This document shows, in pieces, positions 11,718 through 21,359 of a DNA stretch of 64,000 nucleotides (its first letter is position 1; the number at the start of each line of letters is the position of its first letter). The notes beneath the pieces were generated by a model. It was given only the letters and a program-made list of their open reading frames with translations. It did no database searches and had not been told where the DNA came from. The translations under genes and the position numbers were made by a program. Source of the stretch: Linyphia triangularis (taxonomy: Eukaryota; Arthropoda; Arachnida; Araneae; Linyphiidae). The stretch is taken from NCBI GenBank assembly GCA_963978545.1, contig OZ021730.1, positions 7,819,796 to 7,883,795 on the forward strand, written 5' to 3'.

Positions 11718-12150
11718 TGTTGCACAAATTGTCTGTATATATTGTAATTTATTTTTATCCAATTTTATTTAGTAATTAATAGCGATTATACAAGTTAGAA
11801 AAAGGCGGCAACACCTGAAGTAATCGAGACGTTTCAAGAAATTTCTTTCCGATGAATTGGCTGGAAATTTCGAGAATGTCTCACGCGCTTGTTTATAAAA
11901 AGACTGGAGAACGGGAAAGTTTTGAGATGTACTTCGGATTTCGTTGAAAGCTGATTGCTTTGTTGACCTATTGGAGTGCGCTTGTATAATCGCTGAATTC
12001 GAAGTTATTTTTGTTGAAGCTTGTGTTGAAGCTTGAGAGTAGTTAAACTGTTGCCTGTGAGTAGATTTTGTGAGTTTTCTGAAGAGAGAATAAATACTTT
12101 TAAACCGTGAAAACTGTGACATCATTGCCTCAGTGGAAAAATTCATAACA
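11718..12150 (+). mobile_element. Gypsy-type LTR, array copy 1 (433 bp)
   Basis: It starts TGTTGCACAAATTG and ends AAATTCATAACA. A purine-rich tract AAGAAAGGGGAAA (11705-11717) precedes it and a primer-binding site follows, which fixes the plus orientation. It matches the LTRs at 45839-46304 and 6603-7066 but lacks about 33 bp after TGTCTGTATAT. It differs from array copy 2 at 11836 and 12061 only. Confidence 0.9.
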
Positions 12151-12151
12151 G

Positions 12152-12169
12152 TGGTGTCAGAAGTGGGAT
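12152..12169 (+). promoter_or_regulatory. Primer-binding site after array LTR 1
   Basis: TGGTGTCAGAAGTGGGAT lies one base after the LTR end. Its complement ends in CCA and resembles the 3' end of arthropod tRNA-Leu (CCCACTTCTGACA plus CCA), so a tRNA-Leu primer is likely. An identical site follows LTR 2 at 15872-15889. Confidence 0.75.
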
Positions 12170-12181
12170 AAGTTGCAAAGA

Positions 12182-12243
12182 CTGGAGGAAAATGTCCTCC
12201 AGTGCGTCACACACCGTAGTTCCGGGCATTCATCAATGCCCGG
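12182..12243 (+). promoter_or_regulatory. Two perfect hairpins just after the primer-binding site (copy 1)
   Basis: CTGGAGGA-AAATG-TCCTCCAG (12182-12202) is a stem of 8 bp with a 5-nt loop. CCGGGCATT-CATC-AATGCCCGG (12222-12243) is a stem of 9 bp with a 4-nt loop. The same pair occurs at 15902-15963. Their place after the primer-binding site suits a packaging or dimerisation signal, but they could derive from the viral sequence. No function is shown. Confidence 0.55.
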
Positions 12244-12278
12244 AGCATGCGCATCTCGTACAAGACCCCCGGACCCGT

Positions 12279-15230
12279 CTACACGAGTGATAATTGCACG
12301 TCCGGCTTATATAGCGGCGTCTGGTTGTATACGACAACGTGCGATCTTAATCCAAAGGGACGGGCTGTAATCCCCGCCAACACCTGACTGCCAACGTCCA
12401 CTTGCACCTGCGCGCTCCAGTTCATTACAACGGCTGGAAAAAATTGATCCAAGCGAGTAACAATGCCTTGAGTACGCTCAAGCGCCACATTGACATCACT
12501 TGCGAACACAAAGGCATCTCTCACCCCTAACATAGGCAGCACGGGCTTTACACAATGCCCAGGGTCGCGTCCACCCCTCATAATCTGACTGTTACACACA
12601 CGAACAGTGACAAGTGCCACTTCCGGGACATTCTTTAGTCGCCCAACACACCCCTGCTCCCCCTTAAACTCGTTGGTGACATTCCCAATGGGGAGAACTG
12701 AATGACTATAGATATACCGCGCTCTAGGGAAGCAAACAGTACCCACTTGCATCGCTACCGCCTGCTCAATAAACTCAATAATCTCCGTGTTTCATGCGCA
12801 AGGTCGTTCCACAATATACGTGAGAAACTCCACGGAACACCGAAACTCGCGTCTTGCGATTGCCAACAATTCGCATGGATCTCTCGCGAACGTTTCGACC
12901 CGCTGCTCACGCATTTCAGCCGCCGCATCCCAATACTGATAGACAAGATAAATCACGTACAATTCCTGTGTCTGGTCACGAACTTCACTATGCACAACAT
13001 TGGCACGTGGAGCCATGTACACGCTAACGGGCGAAATTCGATGCGTCGCCTGGAAGGTCAATCCTCGCAAAAATCGCATACTGTACACCATTCCTCGTCC
13101 AATCCTGATCATACCATGCCGGTCCCCAAAGAACGCATCGCACAGCAAGTGAAAGTTGCTCTCAACCGATCTTCTGATGTAATTGCGATTTTGTCCACCC
13201 ATTACATTGAACGCCTGATCCTGCGTCACCGTTCCATACTCTAATTGGAAAACACGAGGATCAGCGTGCAACGTCCTGAACTCGACCTCATCTAAACAAC
13301 GCAATTCGTCGCAACCATTGGGAGCAATCCCAAACGCGTGCATCAGCGCGACCGTGGGCTTCGTATTCAACGTACCCCGCGACAAGGCTCTCACGATAAA
13401 TTCCCGCAAAACAGGTCGCAAAATCAGTGTACCAGTACTAATCCCCGCAATGATCCCAAATACCTCCATCATCTGCCGCCCAATACACAAACTCTTTTCG
13501 TATTCTAGAACACACGCCTCAGCATTATTCGAATTCCAAAGCTCAGTGTAAAACTGGAGGTCCACTCGCTGCTCTACATCCCGCTGCCCCGCTCTATAGA
13601 CACAACCGTGAGCCACTAAACGACTAAACGCCGTAATGCCCTGCTGTGGTGTTAATGGCGCAATTCCCTGATGGCCGGGGAACGTCGCTCGTGATGGATA
13701 CATGTAAGGCGCTGTAATGTCGTTCAAATTCGCAAGGAACTCAGGATTCTCACGCACACCATACATAGTCCGCCACAACACGCCAGGATCCCCGCAATCA
13801 AACCATAGCTCGGGATGAAGTACCGCCAGACGATAAATAGCGCAGTACGTGCTGTGGAAAAACTGCGAGAAGCCAACAATATATCGAGACATAATTGCCA
13901 GAGTGTGCGCTACCGCCTCTCGCGTGGACGCATTCTGTAACCTATCGCCGCCCGCATAGAACACGTTCTGATATCGCCCCCCCAAATCACGCACCCCAGC
14001 AAGCTCCTGCTGTAGGGGAGTCCACTCACCACCATCTCCTGATCTAGGCATATAAATTTGTCCAGGTATTCGCGCCCGGCGTCCACGTACACGATATCCA
14101 GGGTTCGGAATATCAATTTCCTCTGAAACATCGTGCAAACAGAAGAACTCCCAAAAACTACATAACAACTGCCAATGCAACTGAGGAATACCGCGTGGTA
14201 CCTCACCTGGGGGCTGCAGCACAACGAACTGTTCTATCGCGCAGCTCCGTCTTGAACTGGTAGACTCCTCCCACGTATGAATTCGTTCCCCATCGTGTGT
14301 TAATCCATACCCATCACGTGCCACCCACGCGTTGTACTCCCGTTCGAAAAATGTGCAGAAGAAGTCCATCAGCAAACACGCCTTAACGTGCTTGTTATAT
14401 GCGTAGAGATTCGGCGACATGGCTAACGATACCTTAATGCCCATCGCGAATAATACCGCCTTAATCGTATTTGGACTGCCGAACTGCATCCGTACGGCGA
14501 ACACATCAGTGAATGGTGCGAGCATATCCTGCACAATCGTATGCGCAAGTGTCTCTTTCGTGAATGGCGCAAAACACCGCATCCACGTCGCCAAGATGGT
14601 TCCAAGATTCTCATTTCCTCTCTGCATTGCATCCAAGGGTGCCGAAAAACCGTTTAAACAGTGAGCAGGGGTGATCAAATCAACATACCCCATTCTGGAT
14701 GTCACATTATCGAGCAAATGGCGATATACCAAAAACCTCAAATCCGATGAGATTAGAAACGCAGTCACATACGCATCGGTATATTCAACGCTTGACGGGA
14801 AGGTGAAATAGTGCGTGTGCTCAATATTCTCTCGTAAAACCTTCAATGTCCACTCCATTAGGACAACATCTCCTCGCCGCTGCCTCAAATCCATATATCG
14901 CAGGCGAATGGAGTTTAGTAACTTCACGTACTGATCAACATCGCCCCTATCCTCCGCTATCTCCGCCATCACGTTTTCATGTGCCCGTGATGTCACGAAA
15001 TCGACGTTCGCTACACATAGCTGACTGATTTTCCGGTGTTCCACAACTCGGGTGGGCAGGCTCGTCGTACCAAGTGATGGGCCGTGCCAGTGCTTTGCCA
15101 GCTCCTGTCGAAACCAGTCGTACTGGTGGGATATCTGTAATGGTTCCAGGACGTGTGGGTAACGCACATAATCGTCGCGACATAAGTAACCGCGCACATT
15201 CTCCAGAGGTGCAGGATGTCTCAAGTCCAT
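12279..15230 (-). pseudogene. Toti-like dsRNA virus capsid ORF (endogenous viral element), inner copy
   Basis: This long frame covers about 983 codons from the first ATG (15230) to the TAG at 12279-12281. One in-frame TGA at 12792-12794 divides it into about 812 and 170 codons. The right partial copy has Leu there (C at 12793 versus A at 16513), so the stop is a later change in this copy. The protein has no transmembrane segment, signal peptide, protease, polymerase or zinc motif. Its length and globular composition suit a capsid of toti-like (artivirus or Giardia-virus-like) dsRNA viruses, which is my best guess and not verified. It lies antisense inside an LTR element, between the DUF5641 stub and the primer-binding site. 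No intron is visible. It could instead belong to an unknown family. Preservation of nearly the whole frame implies recent capture or selection. Confidence 0.5.
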
Positions 15231-15235
15231 CTGCT

Positions 15236-15437
15236 CCAGGGAGGACTTCAATTATGATTCCTAAAGGCCAGTTTATGCGCTTGGAATCAGTCTCAAGAAG
15301 AACCACATCTCCAATACTCAACGATTCTTTCCGGCTGTGACCCTTTTGTACCAACATTGCTAAATATTCGTTACGAAATCTCATTCTTAAATCATGCCGT
15401 AATTCTCCAGCTTGGGAATGCCTTAAGAAGGGGGAAA
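15236..15437 (-). pseudogene. Pao DUF5641 stub (inner unit)
   Basis: It encodes the C-terminal Pao integrase domain: FRNEYLAMLVQKG at about residue 25 of the frame, LSIGDVVLLETD, then WPLGIIIEVLPGADG. In Pao elements this domain follows the integrase core and binds DNA or chromatin. Here only about 60 codons remain. They start right at the Gypsy polypurine tract and join the capsid-like ORF near 15230-15236 in a different frame. It is antisense to the LTRs. This makes it the trace of a third element in the chimera. Confidence 0.75.
15425..15437 (+). promoter_or_regulatory. Polypurine tract before array LTR 2
   Basis: AAGAAGGGGGAAA directly precedes TGTTGCAC. The same purine tract precedes the Gypsy LTR at 45839 (45826-45838). 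A variant, AAGAAAGGGGAAA, precedes LTR 1. The tract primes plus-strand DNA synthesis in LTR elements. Confidence 0.75.
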
Positions 15438-15870
15438 TGTTGCACAAATTGTCTGTATATATTGTAATTTATTTTTATCCAATTTTATTTAGTAATTAAT
15501 AGCGATTATACAAGTTAGAAAAAGGCGGCAACACCTGAAGTAATCGAGACGTTTCGAGAAATTTCTTTCCGATGAATTGGCTGGAAATTTCGAGAATGTC
15601 TCACGCGCTTGTTTATAAAAAGACTGGAGAACGGGAAAGTTTTGAGATGTACTTCGGATTTCGTTGAAAGCTGATTGCTTTGTTGACCTATTGGAGTGCG
15701 CTTGTATAATCGCTGAATTCGAAGTTATTTTTGTTGAAGCTTGTGTTGAAGCTTGAGAGTAGTTAAACTGTTGCCTGTGAATAGATTTTGTGAGTTTTCT
15801 GAAGAGAGAATAAATACTTTTAAACCGTGAAAACTGTGACATCATTGCCTCAGTGGAAAAATTCATAACA
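15438..15870 (+). mobile_element. Gypsy-type LTR, array copy 2 (433 bp)
   Basis: It starts TGTTGCAC and ends CATAACA. It is identical to LTR 1 except at 15556 and 15781. It carries the same 33-bp deletion relative to other family members. With LTR 1 it bounds a provirus-like unit of 4153 bp (11718-15870). Confidence 0.9.
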
Positions 15871-15871
15871 G

Positions 15872-15963
15872 TGGTGTCAGAAGTGGGATAAGTTGCAAAG
15901 ACTGGAGGAAAATGTCCTCCAGTGCGTCACACACCGTAGTTCCGGGCATTCATCAATGCCCGG
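15872..15963 (+). promoter_or_regulatory. Primer-binding site and twin hairpins, copy 2
   Basis: TGGTGTCAGAAGTGGGAT is at 15872-15889. The hairpins CTGGAGGA/TCCTCCAG (15902-15922) and CCGGGCATT/AATGCCCGG (15942-15963) follow. They are identical to the set after LTR 1. Confidence 0.65.
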
Positions 15964-15998
15964 AGCATGCGCATCTCGTACAAGACCCCCGGACCCGT

Positions 15999-17469
15999 CT
16001 ACACGAGTGATAATTGCACGTCCGGCTTATATAGCGGCGTCTGGTTGTATACGACAACGTGCGATCTTAATCCAAAGGGACGGGCTGTAATCCCCGCCAA
16101 CACCTGACTGCCAACGTCCACTTGCACCTGCGCGCTCCCGTTCATTACAACGGCTGGAAAAAATTGATCCAAGCGAGTAACAATGCCTTGAGTACGCTCA
16201 AGCGCCACATTGACATCACTTGCGAACACAAAGGCATCTCTCACCCCTAACATAGGCAGCACGGGCTTTACACAATGCCCAGGGTCGCGTCCACCCCTCA
16301 TAATCTGACTGTTACACACACGAACAGTGACAAGTGCCACTTCCGGGACATTCTTTAGTCGCCCAACACACCCCTGCTCCCCCTTAAACTCGTTGGTGAC
16401 ATTCCCAATGGGGAGAACTGAATGACTATAGATATACCGCGCTCTAGGGAAGCAAACAGTACCCACTTGCATCGCTACCGCCTGCTCAATAAACTCAATA
16501 ATCTCCGTGTTTAATGCGCAAGGTCGTTCCACAATATACGTGAGAAACTCCACGGAACACCGAAACTCGCGTCTTGCGATTGCCAACAATTCGCATGGAT
16601 CTCTCGCGAACGTTTCGACCCGCTGCTCACGCATTTCAGCCGCCGCATCCCAATACTGATAGACAAGATAAATCACGTACAATTCCTGTGTCTGGTCACG
16701 AACTTCACTATGCACAACATTGGCACGTGGAGCCATGTACACGCTAACGGGCGAAATTCGATGCGTCGCCTGGAAGGTCAATCCTCGCAAAAATCGCATA
16801 CTGTACACCATTCCTCGTCCAATCCTGATCATACCATGCCGGTCCCCAAAGAACGCATCGCACAGCAAGTGAAAGTTGCTCTCAACCGATCTTCTGATGT
16901 AATTGCGATTTTGTCCACCCATTACATTGAACGCCTGATCCTGCGTCACCGTTCCATACTCTAATTGGAAAACACGAGGATCAGCGTGCAACGTCCTGAA
17001 CTCGACCTCATCTAAACAACGCAATTCGTCGCAACCATTGGGAGCAATCCCAAACGCGTGCATCAGCGCGACCGTGGGCTTCGTATTCAACGTACCCCGC
17101 GACAAGGCTCTCACGATAAATTCCCGCAAAACAGGTCGCAAAATCAGTGTACCAGTACTAATCCCCGCAATGATCCCAAATACCTCCATCATCTGCCGCC
17201 CAATACACAAACTCTTTTCGTATTCTAGAACACACGCCTCAGCATTATTCGAATTCCAAAGCTCAGTGTAAAACTGGAGGTCCACTCGCTGCTCTACATC
17301 CCGCTGCCCCGCTCTATAGACACAACCGTGAGCCACTAAACGACTAAACGCCGTAATGCCCTGCTGTGGTGTTAATGGCGCAATTCCCTGATGGCCGGGG
17401 AACGTCGCTCGTGATGGATACATGTAAGGCGCTGTAATGTCGTTCAAATTCGCAAGGAACTCAGGATTC
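15999..17469 (-). pseudogene. Capsid-like ORF, C-terminal piece (right partial unit)
   Basis: This holds the last ~490 codons of the virus-like ORF with no stop before the terminal TAG at 15999-16001. It keeps a Leu codon at 16512-16514 where the inner copy has TGA. The frame continues about 19 codons into foreign flanking sequence (to 17528). The unit ends at 17469 in the motif TCAGGATTC, where it diverges from 13749. It preserves the ancestral state of the C-terminus. Confidence 0.55.
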
Positions 17470-17975
17470 ACAGTTCTTTGCATGAAAATTTGACAGCCTA
17501 AGCTAGTTTTATCAGCTGTTGTTTGCAAAAATTGTTATTTAGATAATTCACTAGTTATATGCTTCAGATTTTTCAGAAAACCTGATGTTTTTGTTGGTGG
17601 TCTGTTTATCAACTCCTCCAGTGTATTGTTATAAATATTTTACTTTTTCTTCCTTTAAACTTAAAATATCATATCAGATTTTTATGATAAGCAGTTTTAT
17701 CTGGAAACTCTTCATTTTATTTTTCCTAAGTTTTCAGATCTGGGTTGCTGAGAAACCTAATAATTAGCTTCTATTCTCAAGTAACTCTGATTTTGACATT
17801 CAATGCAGCAAATGCTTAAATATCTACATTCCTAGGCATGCCCGAATTTTAAAATAAGTATTTTAATGCATATATATTTCGCGAAATCCCCGAGTATTGT
17901 TTAAAATGCGTTTTACGCAAAAAAAATTTGAATTTTTGTTTTCAGCTTTTTGATTTTTTACCAAACTCATACCTG
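17470..17975. other. AT-rich filler between array and LINE F
   Basis: This 506-bp stretch has no match elsewhere in the window. No ORF is recognisable. It is inside the GTTTT-flanked insertion, so it moved with the array or arose by repair. Confidence 0.5.
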
Positions 17976-18265
17976 GTTTTAGATGTTTGATATGAGGCAG
18001 GAAAGTGAGCTTAGAGTCAAATATTATACCGAGAAATTTAGACTCGGGAACAATGGGTATTTGAGCACCATTTAGATAAATCCCTGGGTCATGGTGAAGC
18101 TCACGTTTCCTGCAGAAGTGCATGGCTACGGTTTTTTTAGCAGAAAAAGTAAACCCATTCCTTATTAGCCCAGTCCGTGATTCTCCTGATAGCCAGCTGA
18201 AGCTGTCTCTCTATGAGTGACATATTCGTTGAGGCGCAAGATAGTTGAAAATTGTCAACAAACAA
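17976..18265 (-). pseudogene. LINE F ORF2 fragment (RT thumb side)
   Basis: The minus strand encodes HFCRKRELHHDPGIYLNG, IPIVPESKFLGIIFDSKL and FLPHIKHL, which match LINE C ORF2 just after the RT catalytic motif. Upstream the frame reaches MSLIERQLQLAIR before homology ends. Alignment with LINE C shows that it directly continues the sequence ending at 11045. Confidence 0.85.
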
Positions 18266-18275
18266 CGACCCTGAT

Positions 18276-18789
18276 ACAGGCCAATAAAGGAAGGAAAAAG
18301 TAATCATGATAAATTCTTATATGTTCACTACATTTACGAAAAAAACCTGATTTTTCCTTTGACTACCAAATAGTTTTGATGGTACCAGACAAAAACGTGA
18401 TTCATTTAATTCAGACGGCAGCCAACTGTTAGCAAATTAGTATTTGCTTGTTGCGATTCTTATCAATATTCTAATTAAAACTGCTGCATATATTTATCTC
18501 CTGTTGGGTGCCTGCTACTTACCAATAATTTTTTATCACTTTGTTCTAAATCATAAACAAAACATTGTGTTCATCACAAAGAGTTAAAATGCACAATAAA
18601 AGCCATAAATACCGCCTAGCTTATGTTTGATGAAAGTTTTACTATTTTTTTTTTTGAGTCATTCATTCTCAAAACCTGCTGTAACTTGTGATTTAGAGGG
18701 ACCAAAGGTATTCCTCTGTTATCATCGGAAAAGTTAATAAATGTTTTAATGCATTTTAGTATCGGTATAATCCAAAGATTCCAGTAAAT
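18276..18789. other. AT-rich stretch, nothing recognised
   Basis: No coding or RNA feature is evident. Short A/T runs occur. Confidence 0.45.
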
Positions 18790-18803
18790 CCAATACAATT
18801 ACC

Positions 18804-18977
18804 GGCCGACCAAACGGTATAGTGGTTAGCGTGCTAGCTTCTAGACCACGAGGTTGCGGGTTCGAGTCCCGTGTTAGGCATGGGTGTTTGTAAATGTATG
18901 TTGGCTTGTCTAATGGCGAATGATTCGGCGCAATATAGCCCTCGTGTTGCTGACGGCGCCAGATAATCTGAAAACAA
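18804..18977 (+). mobile_element. tRNA-derived SINE, copy 2
   Basis: The tRNA-like head GGCCGACCAAACGG..., B box GGTTCGAGTCC and tail GACGGCGCCAGATAATC are all present. A perfect 14-bp duplication CCAATACAATTACC flanks it (18790-18803 and 18978-18991). The copy is complete. Confidence 0.95.
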
Positions 18978-19409
18978 CCAATACAATTACCATTGTGTAT
19001 TTTGCTGACATTAGTACAAATGCTAAAATATGTAGTTTTCAATATGATTTAAATTAAATTTCTTACATTTTTCATATTTGTAATTTGTATCTTTTTTTAG
19101 GTGCTGTGTGCCCTGCATTTTTATGGCTCGGGTACTTATCAAAGGTACACTGCTAACGATAGATTTCTGGGCCTGAGCCCAGGCCAAAGATACTATAATA
19201 ACACTTCGGATTAAAGATGGCAAGCTTCCATAGAGATAATATAAAATAGTTGAGAGCACATGACATCATTGCAGGGTTTCTACATTGGCAAGCTTATCGC
19301 TCTTTTTGGTTTCACTTGGCAATTACATTTTATGGTTTCCCAGAAATCTTTTATCCAAAAAAAAGAACAAATCTGCCTAGCTAATTAAACTTTCACTTAA
19401 AAAATTTAA

Positions 19410-19594
19410 GCCGACCAAACGGTATAGTGGTTAGCGTGCTAGCTTCTGGACCGCGAGGTTGCGGGTTCGAGTCCAGTGTTAGGCATGCGTGTTTGTAAAT
19501 GTATGTTGGCTTGTCTAATGACGAATGTTTCGGCGCATTATAGCCCTCGTGATGCTGACGGCTCCAGATAATCTGAAAACAACCAACCAATCAA
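19410..19594 (+). mobile_element. tRNA-derived SINE, copy 3
   Basis: This is a complete copy from GCCGACCAAACGG to AACCAACCAATC. The B box is intact but one following base differs (TCCAGTG instead of TCCCGTG). No clear flanking duplication is seen. Confidence 0.9.
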
Positions 19595-19962
19595 TCTTGT
19601 AATGAAATACGAATCCTAATATTACATTTGGGTTTTTTTACAGCATATTCCAGCATTGGTGAACTTTTAGTAAGAAATATGAACATCAAGAATTGACAAA
19701 GTAATTGAAACACATTCTAGAAGAAAATGATTTCGATAAAGTTTCCATGCATTCTTCGAAGTAGTACATTAGGAAACTAAAAAATATCCAGTTATTGAGT
19801 GCAATTTAAAAATGACTTGCAACTGCAAAAATCAATATCATTTAGCATGTACTAGTTTAGAAGAATTTACTAACAGTTGGCAATAATCATTTAGCTTTAT
19901 TAATTCATCAAATAAAAAACCGTAAAGGTAATTGAGATTGGCGTCAAATTTCAAAAAATTAT
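19595..19962. other. AT-rich stretch, nothing recognised
   Basis: No ORF, RNA or repeat unit could be assigned between two SINEs. Confidence 0.4.
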
Positions 19963-19976
19963 AATAAACACATAAT

Positions 19977-20139
19977 GGTTGTTTTCAGATTATCTGGCGC
20001 CGTCAGCAACACGAGGGCTATAATGCGCCGAAACATTCGTCATTATACAAGCCAACATACATTTACAAACACCCATGCCAAACACGGGACTCGAACCCGC
20101 AACCTCGCGGTCTAGAAGCCAGCACGCTAACCACTATAC
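19977..20139 (-). mobile_element. tRNA-derived SINE, copy 4 (head-truncated)
   Basis: Minus orientation, lacking about the first 14 bases of the head (it stops at CACTATAC). A 14-bp duplication AATAAACACATAAT flanks it (19963-19976 and 20140-20153). Confidence 0.93.
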
Positions 20140-20153
20140 AATAAACACATAAT

Positions 20154-21340
20154 AATTTAGTGCATTTATACAACTAACAAATGATAAACATTCTTTCAAG
20201 CGATGGCAAAGTAAGTAAAAAAGAGAAGTTCACGAAGAAAAAAAAAACTATTTTTAACATTAAAACTGACCTGCGGAATGATACGAAAAAATAAAAACAT
20301 ACGATTAAGAACACTAACCACCAAGTTTTATTACACTGCAAAAAGTGTCCTGTTAAAATTCTTTAACGAAAATATTATAATCTTCAGAACATTACCGAAA
20401 TTTATTGTGCACAAAAGCGAAAATTTTTAACAAACTGGAATAAATAATATGTTACTTTGCAAAGTAGAATCCTCCATTTGTTCTGCTATTTAAATCTCCC
20501 ACGAATGCGACGAAATAAATCTGATGTTCTTGTTTGTTTAAAAAGCACGATCGCCAAAATAAGAATAAAGCTCTGCGCATGTCTGGAAATAGGAGCAATT
20601 TGGCGAAAGTTTTGTCTCAACTTGGAAAATCCGCGATATTTCAGCACATTCAGCGAGATATTCAGCAAGAAGGCAAGCAATCGGCGAAGCTTGCCTTCTT
20701 ATAGTTTTAAGTTCTTTGGCCAGGCTTCTTTCAGCCATTGCATCTTTCAGGTGTCAGAGGCCATATGCAGGGCCATGTTTCCCAGATGGGTGAGATACCC
20801 TACTGATCAGGGTTGCCAGATAAAAATGGTGAAATAATGCCAAATCGAGTTAAAAAAAAAGGGGGTCAAATTATGACGTCATCATAAACTAGTGACGCCA
20901 CCTGTTGATTAAAATTTTAACTAAACCCTTCAATGTACTTTTAATTATTTATTGTATTATTGTTTCAATTATTAAATCAATTATCATGGATTTTCCAGTA
21001 TTTTTTTTAATTAATACTATCAAATCCTAGAATTTTATTAAATAGTGATAACATCGCAAATCAATCATAGGCTACAAATTTGTATTGAACAGTCAATTCT
21101 ATCTTGTACAAAAACAAAATGGTATTTGGAAACAGTTTCATTACTTTTCATAGCGAATACTCCGTTGTATGTATGTGTAGTGAGAGGCATCTTCATTTAA
21201 AAAATACAAAATAAAAATACACCAAGATGAAAATGCACAATTTCTAAAGTTTATTGTGTAAAAGTGAACATGATTTGCATTTGGAAAAATCTCACAAGAA
21301 AACTGAGGCATGTGAAAATATAATATAAAAAAAAAAAATT
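20154..21340. other. AT-rich stretch with an unassigned ORF
   Basis: Frames of 126 codons (20457-20837, plus) and 66 codons (minus) overlap in a less AT-rich patch that I cannot match to any family. No splice signals convinced me. The rest is AT-rich. Confidence 0.35.
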
Positions 21341-21359
21341 CAAGATAACGTTTTTTGGA

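Larger units (their letters stand above)
11046..17975. other. Inserted segment holding the virus-like/LTR tandem array
   Basis: This 6930-bp block separates two halves of LINE F that abut exactly when it is removed, leaving a 5-bp repeat GTTTT on each side. From 11046 to 17469 it is a tandem repeat with a period of exactly 3720 bp. Positions 11045-13749 and 14765-17469 align base for base with six substitutions that I could find (11375, 11710, 11836, 12061, 12419, 12793). The last 506 bp are unrelated AT-rich sequence. Neither outer end is an LTR terminus. The block is visibly richer in G and C than its surroundings. Confidence 0.85.
9494..18265 (-). mobile_element. LINE F: 5'-truncated I-group LINE split by a 6.9-kb insertion
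   Basis: The 3' end at 9494 shows the tail (GGTTGGTTGGTTGG on the plus strand) and the GCGC...TGCGCC block. C-terminal ORF2 sequence runs to 11045 and resumes without loss at 17976, by alignment with the uninterrupted LINE C copy. The split has the 5-bp repeat GTTTT at 11041-11045 and 17976-17980. Homology to ORF2 stops near 18265, just upstream of the RT catalytic motif, so the copy is 5'-truncated. It belongs to the C/E subfamily. No duplication flanking the whole LINE is visible. Confidence 0.85.

Noticed and set aside
11718..15870. An ordinary Gypsy provirus with degraded gag-pol
   Set aside because: The interior has no Gypsy gag, protease, RT, RNase H or integrase in either orientation; the only element-derived coding piece is a Pao tail.
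15872..16010. A second viral ORF (polymerase frame) overlapping the capsid stop
   Set aside because: The -1 frame is open for roughly 45 codons past the stop, but the overlap with the capsid frame is under 30 bp, has no slippery heptamer, and the frame runs into the primer-binding site. Too short to support.
19410..19480. Functional tRNA genes at the SINE heads
   Set aside because: Box-like motifs are present, but the heads are followed by the SINE body and LINE-like tail, with flanking duplications.
20457..20837. A host gene in the 126-codon ORF
   Set aside because: Overlapping minus-strand ORFs of similar quality, no motif and no splice signals; treated as chance.
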